Made by a program: the position numbers and the translations under genes. From Bacteroides helcogenes P 36-108 (lineage in GTDB: Bacteria; Bacteroidota; Bacteroidia; Bacteroidales; Bacteroidaceae): a stretch of DNA of 64,000 nucleotides. The stretch lies in the NCBI RefSeq assembly GCF_000186225.1, contig NC_014933.1, positions 496,001-560,000 on the forward strand. The letters are read 5' to 3'. This document shows, piece by piece, positions 36,954 to 44,738 of the stretch (positions within the stretch are counted from its first letter, which is position 1; the number at the start of each line of letters is the position of its first letter). The notes under the pieces were generated by a model that saw only the letters and a list, made by a program, of their open reading frames with translations, had not been told where the DNA came from and searched no databases.

Positions 36954-37775
36954 ATGGCATTCGTAAAAATCTCAGAGCAAGCTTCGCTCTACAATGACTT
37001 GGAAAAGAAGTCGGTACGTGAAATTTTAGAAGACATCAACACGGAAGACCGGAAAGTGGCACTTGCCGTACAGAAGGCGATTCCCCAGATAGAGAAGTTA
37101 GTGACACGGATTGTACCCCGCATGAAGCAGGGAGGACGCATCTTCTACATGGGCGCCGGCACAAGCGGACGCCTCGGAGTGCTCGACGCTTCGGAAATCC
37201 CCCCCACATTCGGCATGCCCCCCACACTGATCATCGGTCTGATTGCCGGCGGCGATACAGCCTTGCGCAATCCTGTGGAAAATGCGGAAGACGACATTCA
37301 CCGCGGTTGGGAAGAACTGACGGAACACAACGTTACGGACAAAGATACCGTGATCGGCATTGCGGCCTCCGGCACGACCCCCTACGTGATCGGAGCCATG
37401 CATGAGGCGCGCGAACACGGCATCCTGACCGGCTGCATCACCAGCAACCCCGGCTCTCCGATGGCCGCCGAAGCCGATGTTCCCATCGAGATGATCGTGG
37501 GGCCGGAATACGTGACAGGCAGCTCACGCATGAAGTCGGGCACTGGGCAGAAAATGATTCTGAACATGATCACCACCTCTGTCATGATACAGTTGGGGCG
37601 CGTAAAAGGCAACAAAATGGTGAACATGCAACTCAGCAACAAAAAGCTGATAGACCGCGGCACGCGCATGATCGTAGAAGAGCTCGGCCTGGACTACGGC
37701 AAGTCCAAAGCACTGCTGCTGATGCATGGGTCGGTGAAGAAGGCGGTGGATGCCTACCGGGAAAAAACGGTATAG
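36954..37775 (+). CDS. murQ: N-acetylmuramic acid 6-phosphate etherase
   Basis: 273 residues, slightly shorter than the ~300 usual in Proteobacteria. Cleaves the lactyl ether of MurNAc-6-P to GlcNAc-6-P and D-lactate in the cytoplasm. SIS-domain protein with family signatures FYMGAGTSGRLGVLDASEIPPTFG in parts (GAGTSGRLG, then DASE with the catalytic Glu), ENAEDD carrying the second catalytic Glu, GIAASGTTPYV, and GSSRMKSGTGQKMILNMI. 13 nt after the kinase. This is the most certain functional anchor of the locus and the basis for reading the surrounding transporters, NamZ enzymes and dehydrogenase as MurNAc catabolism. Confidence 0.97.
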   Translation: MAFVKISEQASLYNDLEKKSVREILEDINTEDRKVALAVQKAIPQIEKLVTRIVPRMKQGGRIFYMGAGTSGRLGVLDASEIPPTFGMPPTLIIGLIAGGDTALRNPVENAEDDIHRGWEELTEHNVTDKDTVIGIAASGTTPYVIGAMHEAREHGILTGCITSNPGSPMAAEADVPIEMIVGPEYVTGSSRMKSGTGQKMILNMITTSVMIQLGRVKGNKMVNMQLSNKKLIDRGTRMIVEELGLDYGKSKALLLMHGSVKKAVDAYREKTV

Positions 37776-37802
37776 TACAGAATCATTTAAATAACATCCG
37801 GC

Positions 37803-39635
37803 ATGAAAACATTTTCTTTTTTCCTTTTTCTTCTCCTCGGCCTTCATACCGCCACCGCCCAGCCTTTGCAGCGTGTGGCTCCCGAACAGGCGGGAATGGA
37901 TTCACGCAAGCTGATGTACGCCGACGAAGCCATTGAAACGGCCATTGCCCACAAAGACATCCCCGGCGCTGTGCTTGCCGTGGTGCGGGGCGGCAAGATG
38001 GCTTACCTGAAAGCTTACGGCAACAGGCGCATTTATCCTGACGCGGAGCCCATGACCACAAATACCGTATTCGACATGGCCTCGTGCAGCAAATCAATGA
38101 GTACCGCCATCTGTGTCCTGATTCTGGCCGAACGGGGGAAGCTGCGCATGCAGGACCCCGTCAGCCTCTACATACCCGGTTTCAGGAACTGGGAAAGCGA
38201 AGACGGCAAGGACAACAAGACGATCCGCATCGCCGACCTGATGACGCACACCTCCGGGCTTCCTCCTTATGCCCCTGTCGCCCAATTGGAGAAAAAATAC
38301 GGTTCACCCGCCCCCGAAGGGCTGATGGAATACATCGCCACCTGCAAACGCGACTTCAAGCCGCAGACCGGCTTCCAATACAGTTGCCTCAACTTTATCA
38401 CCTTGCAGCATATCATAGAGGCGGTAAGCGGAAAATCATTGCGTGATTTCGCCCGCGAAAACCTGTTCGGCGTATTGGGCATGGCACACACTGACTACCT
38501 GCCTTGCAAGCGCGGCAAAGACGGCAGATGGACAAACACCGGCCCGCTGCCGCCGAAAGACACAGCCCCCACCGAGAAGCAACCGGACGGGCAGGTGCTC
38601 TGCGGACAGGTGCACGATCCGCTTGCACGCATCCTGAACGGAGGTATCAGCGGCAACGCCGGCGTATTTTCTTGTGCAGAAGACATTGCCATTCTATGCG
38701 CCGCCCTGCAGAACGGAGGGGAATGGAACGGACACCGCATACTGAGCCCACTCACCGTAAAGGCGATGCGCACTGTACCCCGCGCCACAGCCACTTTGGG
38801 ACGTACCCTCGGCTGGGACTGCTTCACGGCCTATGCCTCCAACAACGGAGACTTTTTCGGCCCCGGCACTTACAGCCACACGGGATATACGGGCACTTCC
38901 ATCGTCATCGACCCGGACAACGACACCTCCGTGATACTGCTGACCAATGCGGTGCATCCCGCAGACGGGCACAGCGTGGTGCGTCTGCGCTCATTGGTGG
39001 CCAATGCAGTGGCGGCCTCCATCTGTCCCGCCGCACGCACATATACAGACCACTACTACGAGCGCTTTCTCCGGTTCATGGACGAACCTGCCATCACTCC
39101 GAAAGACATCGTAATGCTTGGCAACAGCCTGACCGAAGGGGGTGGAGACTGGGGCGAACGCCTTGGAAAGAAGAATGTGCGCAACCGTGGAATCATCGGC
39201 GATGAAGTGTCCGGAGTCTGTGACCGGCTGCATCAGATATTGCCCGGACACCCTGCAAAACTGTTCCTGCTTATCGGTGTCAACGACGTTTCACACGGCC
39301 TTACGGCAGACAGCATAGCAGACATGATCGGCACGGCGGTGGAGCGTATCCGCAAAGAATCTCCCGAAACAAAGCTCTGCCTGCAAAGCCTGCTGCCCAT
39401 CAACGAGAGTTTCGGGCGCTACAAGAGGCTTGAGGGAAAGACAGCCATGATACCGGAAATCAATTCCCGGCTGGAGGTACTGGCCAAGGAGAAGAATATC
39501 ACCTATATCAATCTTTTCCCCCTTTTCACAGAGAAGGGAACCGACATATTGCGTGCAGACCTCACAACCGACGGATTGCACCTGAATGAGAAAGGTTACG
39601 GAATTTGGGTAAAGGCGCTGAAAAGGGAACTGTAA
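37803..39635 (+). CDS. Exported serine hydrolase (class C beta-lactamase-like) fused to an SGNH/GDSL hydrolase
   Basis: 610 residues, signal peptide ending near HTATAQP. Residues ~20-420: beta-lactamase/D-aminopeptidase-like domain with S94-x-x-K97 (MASCSKSM), a tyrosine motif QYSCLNF (Cys where the third YxN residue usually is Asn) and an HTG triad equivalent in YSHTGYTGT. Residues ~430-610: SGNH hydrolase with GNSLTEGG, GIIGDEV, LIGVNDVSHG and TDGLHLNEKGYG, the blocks holding Ser, Gly, Asn and His. One half may trim D-amino-acid peptides, the other deacylate sugars (for example O-acetyl-MurNAc); both are inference. Follows murQ by 27 nt and ends the operon. The last codons KREL and the stop form the first unit of a 13-bp tandem array. 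Confidence 0.88.
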   Translation: MKTFSFFLFLLLGLHTATAQPLQRVAPEQAGMDSRKLMYADEAIETAIAHKDIPGAVLAVVRGGKMAYLKAYGNRRIYPDAEPMTTNTVFDMASCSKSMSTAICVLILAERGKLRMQDPVSLYIPGFRNWESEDGKDNKTIRIADLMTHTSGLPPYAPVAQLEKKYGSPAPEGLMEYIATCKRDFKPQTGFQYSCLNFITLQHIIEAVSGKSLRDFARENLFGVLGMAHTDYLPCKRGKDGRWTNTGPLPPKDTAPTEKQPDGQVLCGQVHDPLARILNGGISGNAGVFSCAEDIAILCAALQNGGEWNGHRILSPLTVKAMRTVPRATATLGRTLGWDCFTAYASNNGDFFGPGTYSHTGYTGTSIVIDPDNDTSVILLTNAVHPADGHSVVRLRSLVANAVAASICPAARTYTDHYYERFLRFMDEPAITPKDIVMLGNSLTEGGGDWGERLGKKNVRNRGIIGDEVSGVCDRLHQILPGHPAKLFLLIGVNDVSHGLTADSIADMIGTAVERIRKESPETKLCLQSLLPINESFGRYKRLEGKTAMIPEINSRLEVLAKEKNITYINLFPLFTEKGTDILRADLTTDGLHLNEKGYGIWVKALKREL

Positions 39636-39836
39636 AAGGGAACTGTAAAAGGGAACTGTAAAAGGGAACTGTAAAAGGGAACTGTAAAAGGGAACTGTAA
39701 AAGGGAACTGTAAAAAGGGAACTGTAAAAGGGAACTGTAACTGTAAAAGGGAACTGTAAAAGGGAACTGTAAAAGGGAACTGTAAAAGGGAACTGTAAAA
39801 AGGAACTGTAAAAAGGAACTGTAAAAAGGAACTGTA
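39620..39836. repeat. 13-bp tandem array AAAAGGGAACTGT, about 16 copies
   Basis: Begins inside the last four codons and stop of the hydrolase gene (AAAAGGGAACTGTAA) and runs to the terminator. Central copies are perfect; the last three read AAAAAGGAACTGT and one copy has an extra AACTGT. Both reading frames on the other strand stay open only because of the periodicity. Confidence 0.92.
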
Positions 39837-39880
39837 AAAAAGCAAAGGAGGGTGTATCGAAACCCTCCTTTGCTTTTTTT
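39836..39880. terminator. Strong bidirectional terminator between convergent operons
   Basis: Perfect 13-bp stem AGCAAAGGAGGGT (39841-39853) with 39862-39874, 8-nt loop, flanked by an A-run on the left and a T-run on the right, so it can work on both strands. It overlaps the stop codon of the FKBP gene by two bases. Confidence 0.93.
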
Positions 39881-40517
39881 ATTCAACACCGGTCAGCATC
39901 AAGTCAAACGTCAGTGCCGAATATCCCAGGATAGAACTGTTTCCGCTTGCGCCATACCCGCTTTGCCAAGGGATATAGAGCATCCAGCGCTCGCCCCGGC
40001 GCATGTACTGCAAAGGCCACGTCCATCCGGCAATGACACCCGACACGGCGAAGGTGGCAGGTGACTCGAAAGAGGTAGGCTCTTTCAGCGCATCCAGCGG
40101 AATCCGGGCATCCGGAGCGCCGTATCCCTCGAAAGTGCCGTCAAACCTGTCGCCGTTGATCAACGTACCGTAGTAATGCGCCTTGACCGTCGAATGATAT
40201 CCGGTGTATAACGGGCGTTCACCCTGCGCATTCTTCACAAGCTTCCTGCAATACACATATTGGGAGCCAGCGGTGGTTCCGCCCGTAGGTATCTGTATGG
40301 CATACAGTTTATCAAGTTCCATCGCATCGGCCGCATCCGGCGTGGCCACATAGCTGTCACCGGTCTTCGCCTTTATCGAGTCGATGAAAGCCTCGTTGCG
40401 TTCTTGCCAGTTATCATATTTGGTTGCCTCCGTCACTTCGTCGCAAGATACAAGCATACCTGCCGCAAGCAGCAAGAGAGGCAAAAACAATAGGGATGGT
40501 CTTTTCATTCGGTTCAA
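39879..40517 (-). CDS. FKBP-type peptidyl-prolyl isomerase lipoprotein
   Basis: 212 residues. Lipoprotein signal (LLLLAAGMLVSCDE, lipobox LVSC). The C-terminal ~110 residues follow the FKBP pattern: HYYGTLINGDRFDGTFEG, FAVSGVIAGWTWPLQYMRRGERWMLYIPW and GYGASGNSSILGYSALTFDLML, with variants (usually GVIPGW and P-W-Y in the loop). Likely catalyses proline isomerisation of envelope proteins as a periplasm- or surface-anchored chaperone. Downstream of glyS by 29 nt, so cotranscribed. Start could be the first or the fourth codon (MNRMKR). Similar to the GldI-type lipoproteins of Bacteroidetes. Confidence 0.88.
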   Translation of the reverse strand: MNRMKRPSLLFLPLLLLAAGMLVSCDEVTEATKYDNWQERNEAFIDSIKAKTGDSYVATPDAADAMELDKLYAIQIPTGGTTAGSQYVYCRKLVKNAQGERPLYTGYHSTVKAHYYGTLINGDRFDGTFEGYGAPDARIPLDALKEPTSFESPATFAVSGVIAGWTWPLQYMRRGERWMLYIPWQSGYGASGNSSILGYSALTFDLMLTGVE

Positions 40518-40546
40518 TTATTATTGTTGTTGATTACTTGTCGGGG

Positions 40547-42088
40547 TCATTGCAGTGTCTTGAGCAAGGATGTGATGCTGACACGGTCTGCAATGATATT
40601 ATTCAGTTCGGAGATGGCCACGCGCTCCTGCTGCATGGTGTCGCGGTTGCGCAAGGTCACACAGTTGTCTTCGAGTGTCTGATGATCCACGGTCACGCAG
40701 TAGGGAGTGCCTATGGCATCCTGACGGCGGTAACGCTTGCCGATGGAGTCTTTTTCGTCATATTGGCAGTGGAAGTGGAACTTCAGGTCGTCGATGATTT
40801 CACGCGCCTTTTCGGGCAGTCCGTCTTTCTTCACCAGCGGCATGACGGCCAGCTTCACGGGGGCCAGCGCGGCGGGCAGCTTCAGCACCACACGCGTCTC
40901 GCCGTTCTCCAGCGTTTCTTCACAGTAGGAAGCGGACATGATGCTGAGGAACATGCGGTCCACGCCGATACTGGTCTCTATGACGAAGGGCGTATAGCTT
41001 TCGTTGGTTTCGGGGTCAAAATACTTGATGTTCTTCCCGGAGAACTTCTCGTGCTGCGACAGGTCGAAGTTGGTACGGCTGTGTATGCCTTCCACCTCCT
41101 TGAAGCCGAAAGGCATCAGGAACTCTATGTCCGTGGCGGCATTGGCGTAGTGCGCCAGTTTGTCGTGGTCGTGATAGCGGTAATGGTCGTCGCCGAAGCC
41201 CAAGGCCTTGTGCCACTTCAGGCGGGTGGCCTTCCAGGTCTTGAACCATTCAAGCTCCGTGCCCGGTTTCACGAAGAACTGCATCTCCATCTGCTCGAAC
41301 TCGCGCATGCGGAAGATGAACTGGCGCGCCACGATTTCGTTACGGAAAGCCTTGCCTATCTGGGCAATGCCGAAAGGTATCTTCATACGGCCGGTCTTCT
41401 GCACGTTGAGGTAGTTCACAAAGATGCCTTGGGCCGTCTCCGGACGCAGGTATATCTTCATGGCTCCGTCGCTGGTAGAGCCCATCTCGGTAGAGAACAT
41501 CAGGTTGAACTGGCGCACTTCCGTCCAGTTCTTGGTTCCGCTGACGGGGCAGGCTATTTCTTCGTCGATGATGATCTGCCGGAGTTCTTCCAGATTGTTC
41601 TCGTTCAGCGCCTTGCTGTAACGCTCGTGCAGGGCGTCACGCTTGGCCTGGTGTTCGAGCACGCGGCCGTTGGTGCTGCGGAACTGCGCCTCGTCGAAAG
41701 CCTCGCCGAACTTCTTGGCGGCTTTGGCCACTTCCTTGTTTATCTTGTCGTCATACTTGGCAAGCTGGTCTTCTATCAACACATCGGCACGATAACGCTT
41801 CTTGGAGTCGCGGTTGTCTATCAAGGGATCATTGAAAGCGTCCACATGCCCGCTGGCTTTCCAGATGGTGGGGTGCATGAAGATGGCGGAGTCGATGCCC
41901 ACAATGTTTTCGTGCAGCAGCACCATGCTTTGCCACCAGTATTGTTTGATGTTATTTTTCAGTTCCACACCCATCTGGCCGTAGTCATATACAGCTCCCA
42001 ATCCGTCATAAATATCGCTGGAGGGAAATACGAAACCATATTCCTTGCAGTGTGAAACGAGTTTCTTAAAAACGTCTTCCTGTGCCAT
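40547..42088 (-). CDS. glyS: Glycyl-tRNA synthetase (class II, single-chain)
   Basis: 513 residues, the alpha2-type enzyme. Charges tRNA-Gly with glycine. Starts MAQEDVFKKLVSHCKEYGFVFPSSDIYDGLGAVYDYG, typical of bacterial/eukaryotic-like GlyRS; motif 2 is in FRNEIVARQFIFRMREFEQME, motif 3 near IETSIGVDRMFLSIM; the C-terminal anticodon-binding domain covers APVKLAVMPLVKKDG on. Essential housekeeping gene, first in a two-gene operon with the FKBP lipoprotein. A -7 box TATCTTTG stands 53 bp upstream. Confidence 0.97.
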   Translation of the reverse strand: MAQEDVFKKLVSHCKEYGFVFPSSDIYDGLGAVYDYGQMGVELKNNIKQYWWQSMVLLHENIVGIDSAIFMHPTIWKASGHVDAFNDPLIDNRDSKKRYRADVLIEDQLAKYDDKINKEVAKAAKKFGEAFDEAQFRSTNGRVLEHQAKRDALHERYSKALNENNLEELRQIIIDEEIACPVSGTKNWTEVRQFNLMFSTEMGSTSDGAMKIYLRPETAQGIFVNYLNVQKTGRMKIPFGIAQIGKAFRNEIVARQFIFRMREFEQMEMQFFVKPGTELEWFKTWKATRLKWHKALGFGDDHYRYHDHDKLAHYANAATDIEFLMPFGFKEVEGIHSRTNFDLSQHEKFSGKNIKYFDPETNESYTPFVIETSIGVDRMFLSIMSASYCEETLENGETRVVLKLPAALAPVKLAVMPLVKKDGLPEKAREIIDDLKFHFHCQYDEKDSIGKRYRRQDAIGTPYCVTVDHQTLEDNCVTLRNRDTMQQERVAISELNNIIADRVSITSLLKTLQ

Positions 42089-42140
42089 TTTCTGTTGTAT
42101 ATAAATTAAATTGATTCTTGTTTTCTGCCGTAAAGCGGCA

Positions 42141-42148
42141 CAAAGATA
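42141..42148 (-). promoter_or_regulatory. -7 box of the glyS operon
   Basis: Perfect TATCTTTG on the minus strand; no convincing -33 element at the usual distance. Expected start of transcription near 42134, giving a leader of about 45 nt. Confidence 0.5.
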
Positions 42149-42241
42149 GGGATTTATATCGTAAGTAGGTCACGGAGGGTATTAATTTATCTTATCGGCC
42201 GTGTATCGTGACGGACGCAAATGCCTGTAACAGAGGCCTAC

Positions 42242-42304
42242 CTGCATCTATATATCCCGCTTGCTGCATCTATATATGCAGCGCGCTGCGTATATAGATG
42301 CAGC
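42242..42304. repeat. Interspersed CTGCATCTATATA repeat cluster, locus B
   Basis: Three units: CTGCATCTATATATCCCGC (42242-42260), the palindromic CTGCATCTATATATGCAG (42264-42281) and inverted CTGCGTATATAGATGCAGC (42286-42304). Lies between the divergent glyS and beta-galactosidase genes. The rest of 42089-42470 shows only promoter boxes. Confidence 0.75.
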
Positions 42305-42423
42305 AAGGCCGGAGCATACAGCCCGGAAAAGCGTGCGCAAACGCCGGGCCCGACGGATATAAAATATCCCGCCCGTGTTTGCAAATTAACGTTTTAATAC
42401 ACGGTTTTATGAAAAGAAGCCCT

Positions 42424-42431
42424 TATCTTTG
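42424..42431 (+). promoter_or_regulatory. -7 box of the beta-galactosidase gene
   Basis: Perfect TATCTTTG 40 bp before the chosen ATG at 42471. No good -33 TTTG at 19-21 bp, so the match is partial. Confidence 0.45.
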
Positions 42432-42470
42432 CCTCACATAAACCTTTTAACCACATATTCAAAGTTTACC

Positions 42471-44366
42471 ATGAGAATGAAATTCTTCTACCTGTTATTG
42501 ATGCTCCTCCTGCCATTGGGAGGCATGGCGCAGAAAAAGAACCAGCAGACAAAAAATCCGTTTGAAATCAAGGACGGGCACTTCTACCTGAACGGGAAGC
42601 AGACCCCCATCCTCTCGGGCGAGATGCATTATGCCCGCATCCCGCACCAGTACTGGCGACACCGCCTGCAGATGATGAAAGGCATGGGACTGAACGCCGT
42701 GGCCACCTACGTATTCTGGAACCACCATGAAACCGAGCCCGGAAAGTGGGACTTCACCGGCGACAAGAATCTGGCCGAATACATCAAGACGGCCGGCGAA
42801 GAGGGCATGATGGTCATCCTGCGGCCGGGCCCCTACGTCTGCGCCGAGTGGGAGTTCGGCGGATATCCCTGGTGGCTGCAAAACGTGCCGGGAATGGAAA
42901 TCAGGAGAGACAACCCCCAATTCCTGAAGCACACCGAAGCCTACATACAGCGGCTCTACAAAGAGGTGGGACATCTGCAGTGCACCAAAGGCGGCCCCAT
43001 CGTCATGGTGCAGTGCGAAAATGAGTTCGGCTCCTACGTGGCCCAGCGCAAGGACATCACGCTGCAAGAGCACCGCGCCTACAACGCCAAGATAAAGCAA
43101 CAACTGGCCGACGCAGGCTTCGACGTGCCCCTGTTCACCTCGGACGGAAGCTGGCTGTTCGAGGGAGGCAGCACGGAAGGCGCGCTGCCCACGGCCAACG
43201 GTGAGACGGACATCGCCAACCTGAAGAAAGTGGTGAACCAGTACCACGGCGGACAAGGCCCCTACATGGTGGCCGAATTCTATCCCGGCTGGCTGTCCCA
43301 CTGGGCCGAACCGTTTCCGCAGGTGTCCGCCTCAAGCGTGGCCCGCACCACAGAATCTTATCTGAAGAACGACGTGTCGTTCAATGTTTACATGGTGCAC
43401 GGCGGCACGAACTTCGGCTTCACCAGCGGCGCCAACTATGACAAGAAGCGCGACATACAGCCCGACCTGACAAGCTACGACTACGACGCCCCCATCAGCG
43501 AAGCCGGATGGGTGACACCGAAATACGACTCCATACGCGCCGTCATCAAGCGGTATGTGAAGTATCCCGTGCCCGCCGCCCCCGCCCCGATGCCTGTCAT
43601 AGAGATACCGTCCATCAAGCTGGACAAAGTGACGGACATGCTTGCATACACCGAAACGACGGAACCGACGGTAAACGACACCCCGATGACCTTTGAGCAA
43701 CTGAACCAGGGCTACGGATACGTGCTCTATACCCGCCACTTCAACCAGCCCATCGGCGGCACTTTGCAGATAGACGGACTGAGAGACTATGCAGTGGTAT
43801 ATATAGACGGTGAAAAGGCGGGAGTGCTGAACCGCAACACGCAGACCTACTCCATGGAGATAGACGTACCCTTCAACGCCACCCTGCAGATACTTGTGGA
43901 GAACATGGGACGCATCAACTACGGCAGCGAGATAGTGCACAACACGAAAGGCATCATCAGCCCCGTCACCATCGGCGGCAAGGAAATCACCGGCGGATGG
44001 AACATGTACCCGCTGCCCATGAGCAAAGCCCCCGAAGCGGCCAAGGCAGGGCGCAACGCATACCCCAACACCTCCGCACAGGCCGGCAAACTGAAAGGAA
44101 GCCCCGTGGCCTACGAAGGAACTTTCACCTTGAACCGGACCGGCGACACCTTCATCGACATGGAGGACTGGGGGAAAGGCATCATCTTCGTCAACGGCAT
44201 CAACATAGGCCGCTACTGGCAGGCAGGCCCGCAGCAGACCCTCTACATACCGGGGGTATGGCTGAAGAAGGGCGAAAACAAAATCGTCATCTTCGAGCAA
44301 CTGAACGAAAAACCGAAAACCGAAGTCAGAACGGTGAAGCAACCCGTACTGATGAAGCTGAAGTAA
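42471..44366 (+). CDS. Glycoside hydrolase family 35 beta-galactosidase
   Basis: 631 residues from MRMKFFYLLLMLLLPLGGMAQ, a signal peptide; the frame extends 14 codons upstream but only with a TTG start lying in the promoter. GH35 retaining enzyme, exported. Signatures: LSGEMHYARIPHQYWRHRLQ, the VFWNHHE block, RPGPYVCAEWEFGGYPWWL, the acid/base Glu in QCENEFGSY (about residue 181) and the nucleophile Glu in MVAEFYPGW (about 267), followed by jelly-roll domains ending in WGKGIIFVNGINIGRYW. Releases terminal beta-galactose from host or plant glycans. It is a single-gene unit, divergent from glyS. Confidence 0.95.
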   Translation: MRMKFFYLLLMLLLPLGGMAQKKNQQTKNPFEIKDGHFYLNGKQTPILSGEMHYARIPHQYWRHRLQMMKGMGLNAVATYVFWNHHETEPGKWDFTGDKNLAEYIKTAGEEGMMVILRPGPYVCAEWEFGGYPWWLQNVPGMEIRRDNPQFLKHTEAYIQRLYKEVGHLQCTKGGPIVMVQCENEFGSYVAQRKDITLQEHRAYNAKIKQQLADAGFDVPLFTSDGSWLFEGGSTEGALPTANGETDIANLKKVVNQYHGGQGPYMVAEFYPGWLSHWAEPFPQVSASSVARTTESYLKNDVSFNVYMVHGGTNFGFTSGANYDKKRDIQPDLTSYDYDAPISEAGWVTPKYDSIRAVIKRYVKYPVPAAPAPMPVIEIPSIKLDKVTDMLAYTETTEPTVNDTPMTFEQLNQGYGYVLYTRHFNQPIGGTLQIDGLRDYAVVYIDGEKAGVLNRNTQTYSMEIDVPFNATLQILVENMGRINYGSEIVHNTKGIISPVTIGGKEITGGWNMYPLPMSKAPEAAKAGRNAYPNTSAQAGKLKGSPVAYEGTFTLNRTGDTFIDMEDWGKGIIFVNGINIGRYWQAGPQQTLYIPGVWLKKGENKIVIFEQLNEKPKTEVRTVKQPVLMKLK

Positions 44367-44442
44367 AAGTCCGCCACAGCGCACCAAAATCAGATAAATA
44401 AAAAAAGATAGAAAAAAATGATACAACTAAAGGAATAATAAC

Positions 44443-44450
44443 TATATTTG
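44443..44450 (+). promoter_or_regulatory. -7 box before the structured leader
   Basis: Perfect TATATTTG; no clear -33 element. Start of transcription near 44457 would give a leader of about 280 nt before the ATG at 44739. The first transcribed bases can fold (AGTTC 44456-44460 with GAACT 44474-44478). Confidence 0.45.
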
Positions 44451-44508
44451 TGGCAAGTTCACTAAAGCGTAGCGAACTCATTACATTTTAGTAAGAGCAT
44501 AATTGGAA

Positions 44509-44712
44509 ATTATCTTCTCCATTCAAACTTCGCAACTTTGAAAATGTATCTGAAGATAACAACAAGGATGCTCACGTCTATGTTTATATGTTTTTCTCCC
44601 GCAGGGGGAATGGTATATACACAAACGACGTGAGTAACTGTTGTATATTCAGATACCGGGCAATGCGAAGGCCTGAATGGAGAATATACAAATAAAGTTA
44701 CTCACGTTTTTT
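44509..44712 (+). promoter_or_regulatory. Structured leader: nested ~170-nt hairpin overlapping a terminator hairpin
   Basis: Nested complementary blocks: TTCTCCATTCA (44515-44525) and CTTCGCA (44528-44534) pair with TGCGAAG (44664-44670) and TGAATGGAGAA (44674-44684); GTATCTGAA (44546-44554) with TTCAGATAC (44648-44656); CTCACGTC (44571-44578) with GACGTGAG (44627-44634); centre TTCTCCC-GCA-GGGGGAA (44594-44610). A second, mutually exclusive fold pairs ACGTGAGTAACT (44628-44639) with 44696-44707 and TTGTATATTC (44641-44650) with 44682-44691, and ends in a T-run (44707-44712), like an intrinsic terminator. This is the layout of an attenuator or of a structured RNA. 372 bp gap otherwise without a gene. 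Confidence 0.65.
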
Positions 44713-44738
44713 ATTGTTCAACTTTAAATAGTTTGTGT

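Noticed and set aside
39291..39889. Leftward open frames rich in FTVPFYSSLLQF
   Set aside because: They translate the complement of the 13-bp array and the end of the hydrolase gene.
40424..42055. 543-residue rightward open frame
   Set aside because: Antisense shadow of glyS, a secure housekeeping gene with full motifs.
43332..44426. 364-residue leftward open frame
   Set aside because: Antisense shadow of the beta-galactosidase gene.
44515..44684. Invertible promoter (phase switch) bounded by the 18-bp inverted repeats
   Set aside because: The complementary blocks are nested across the whole segment rather than only at its ends, no consensus promoter lies inside in either orientation, and no invertase gene is nearby; kept only as a weak alternative to the RNA interpretation.
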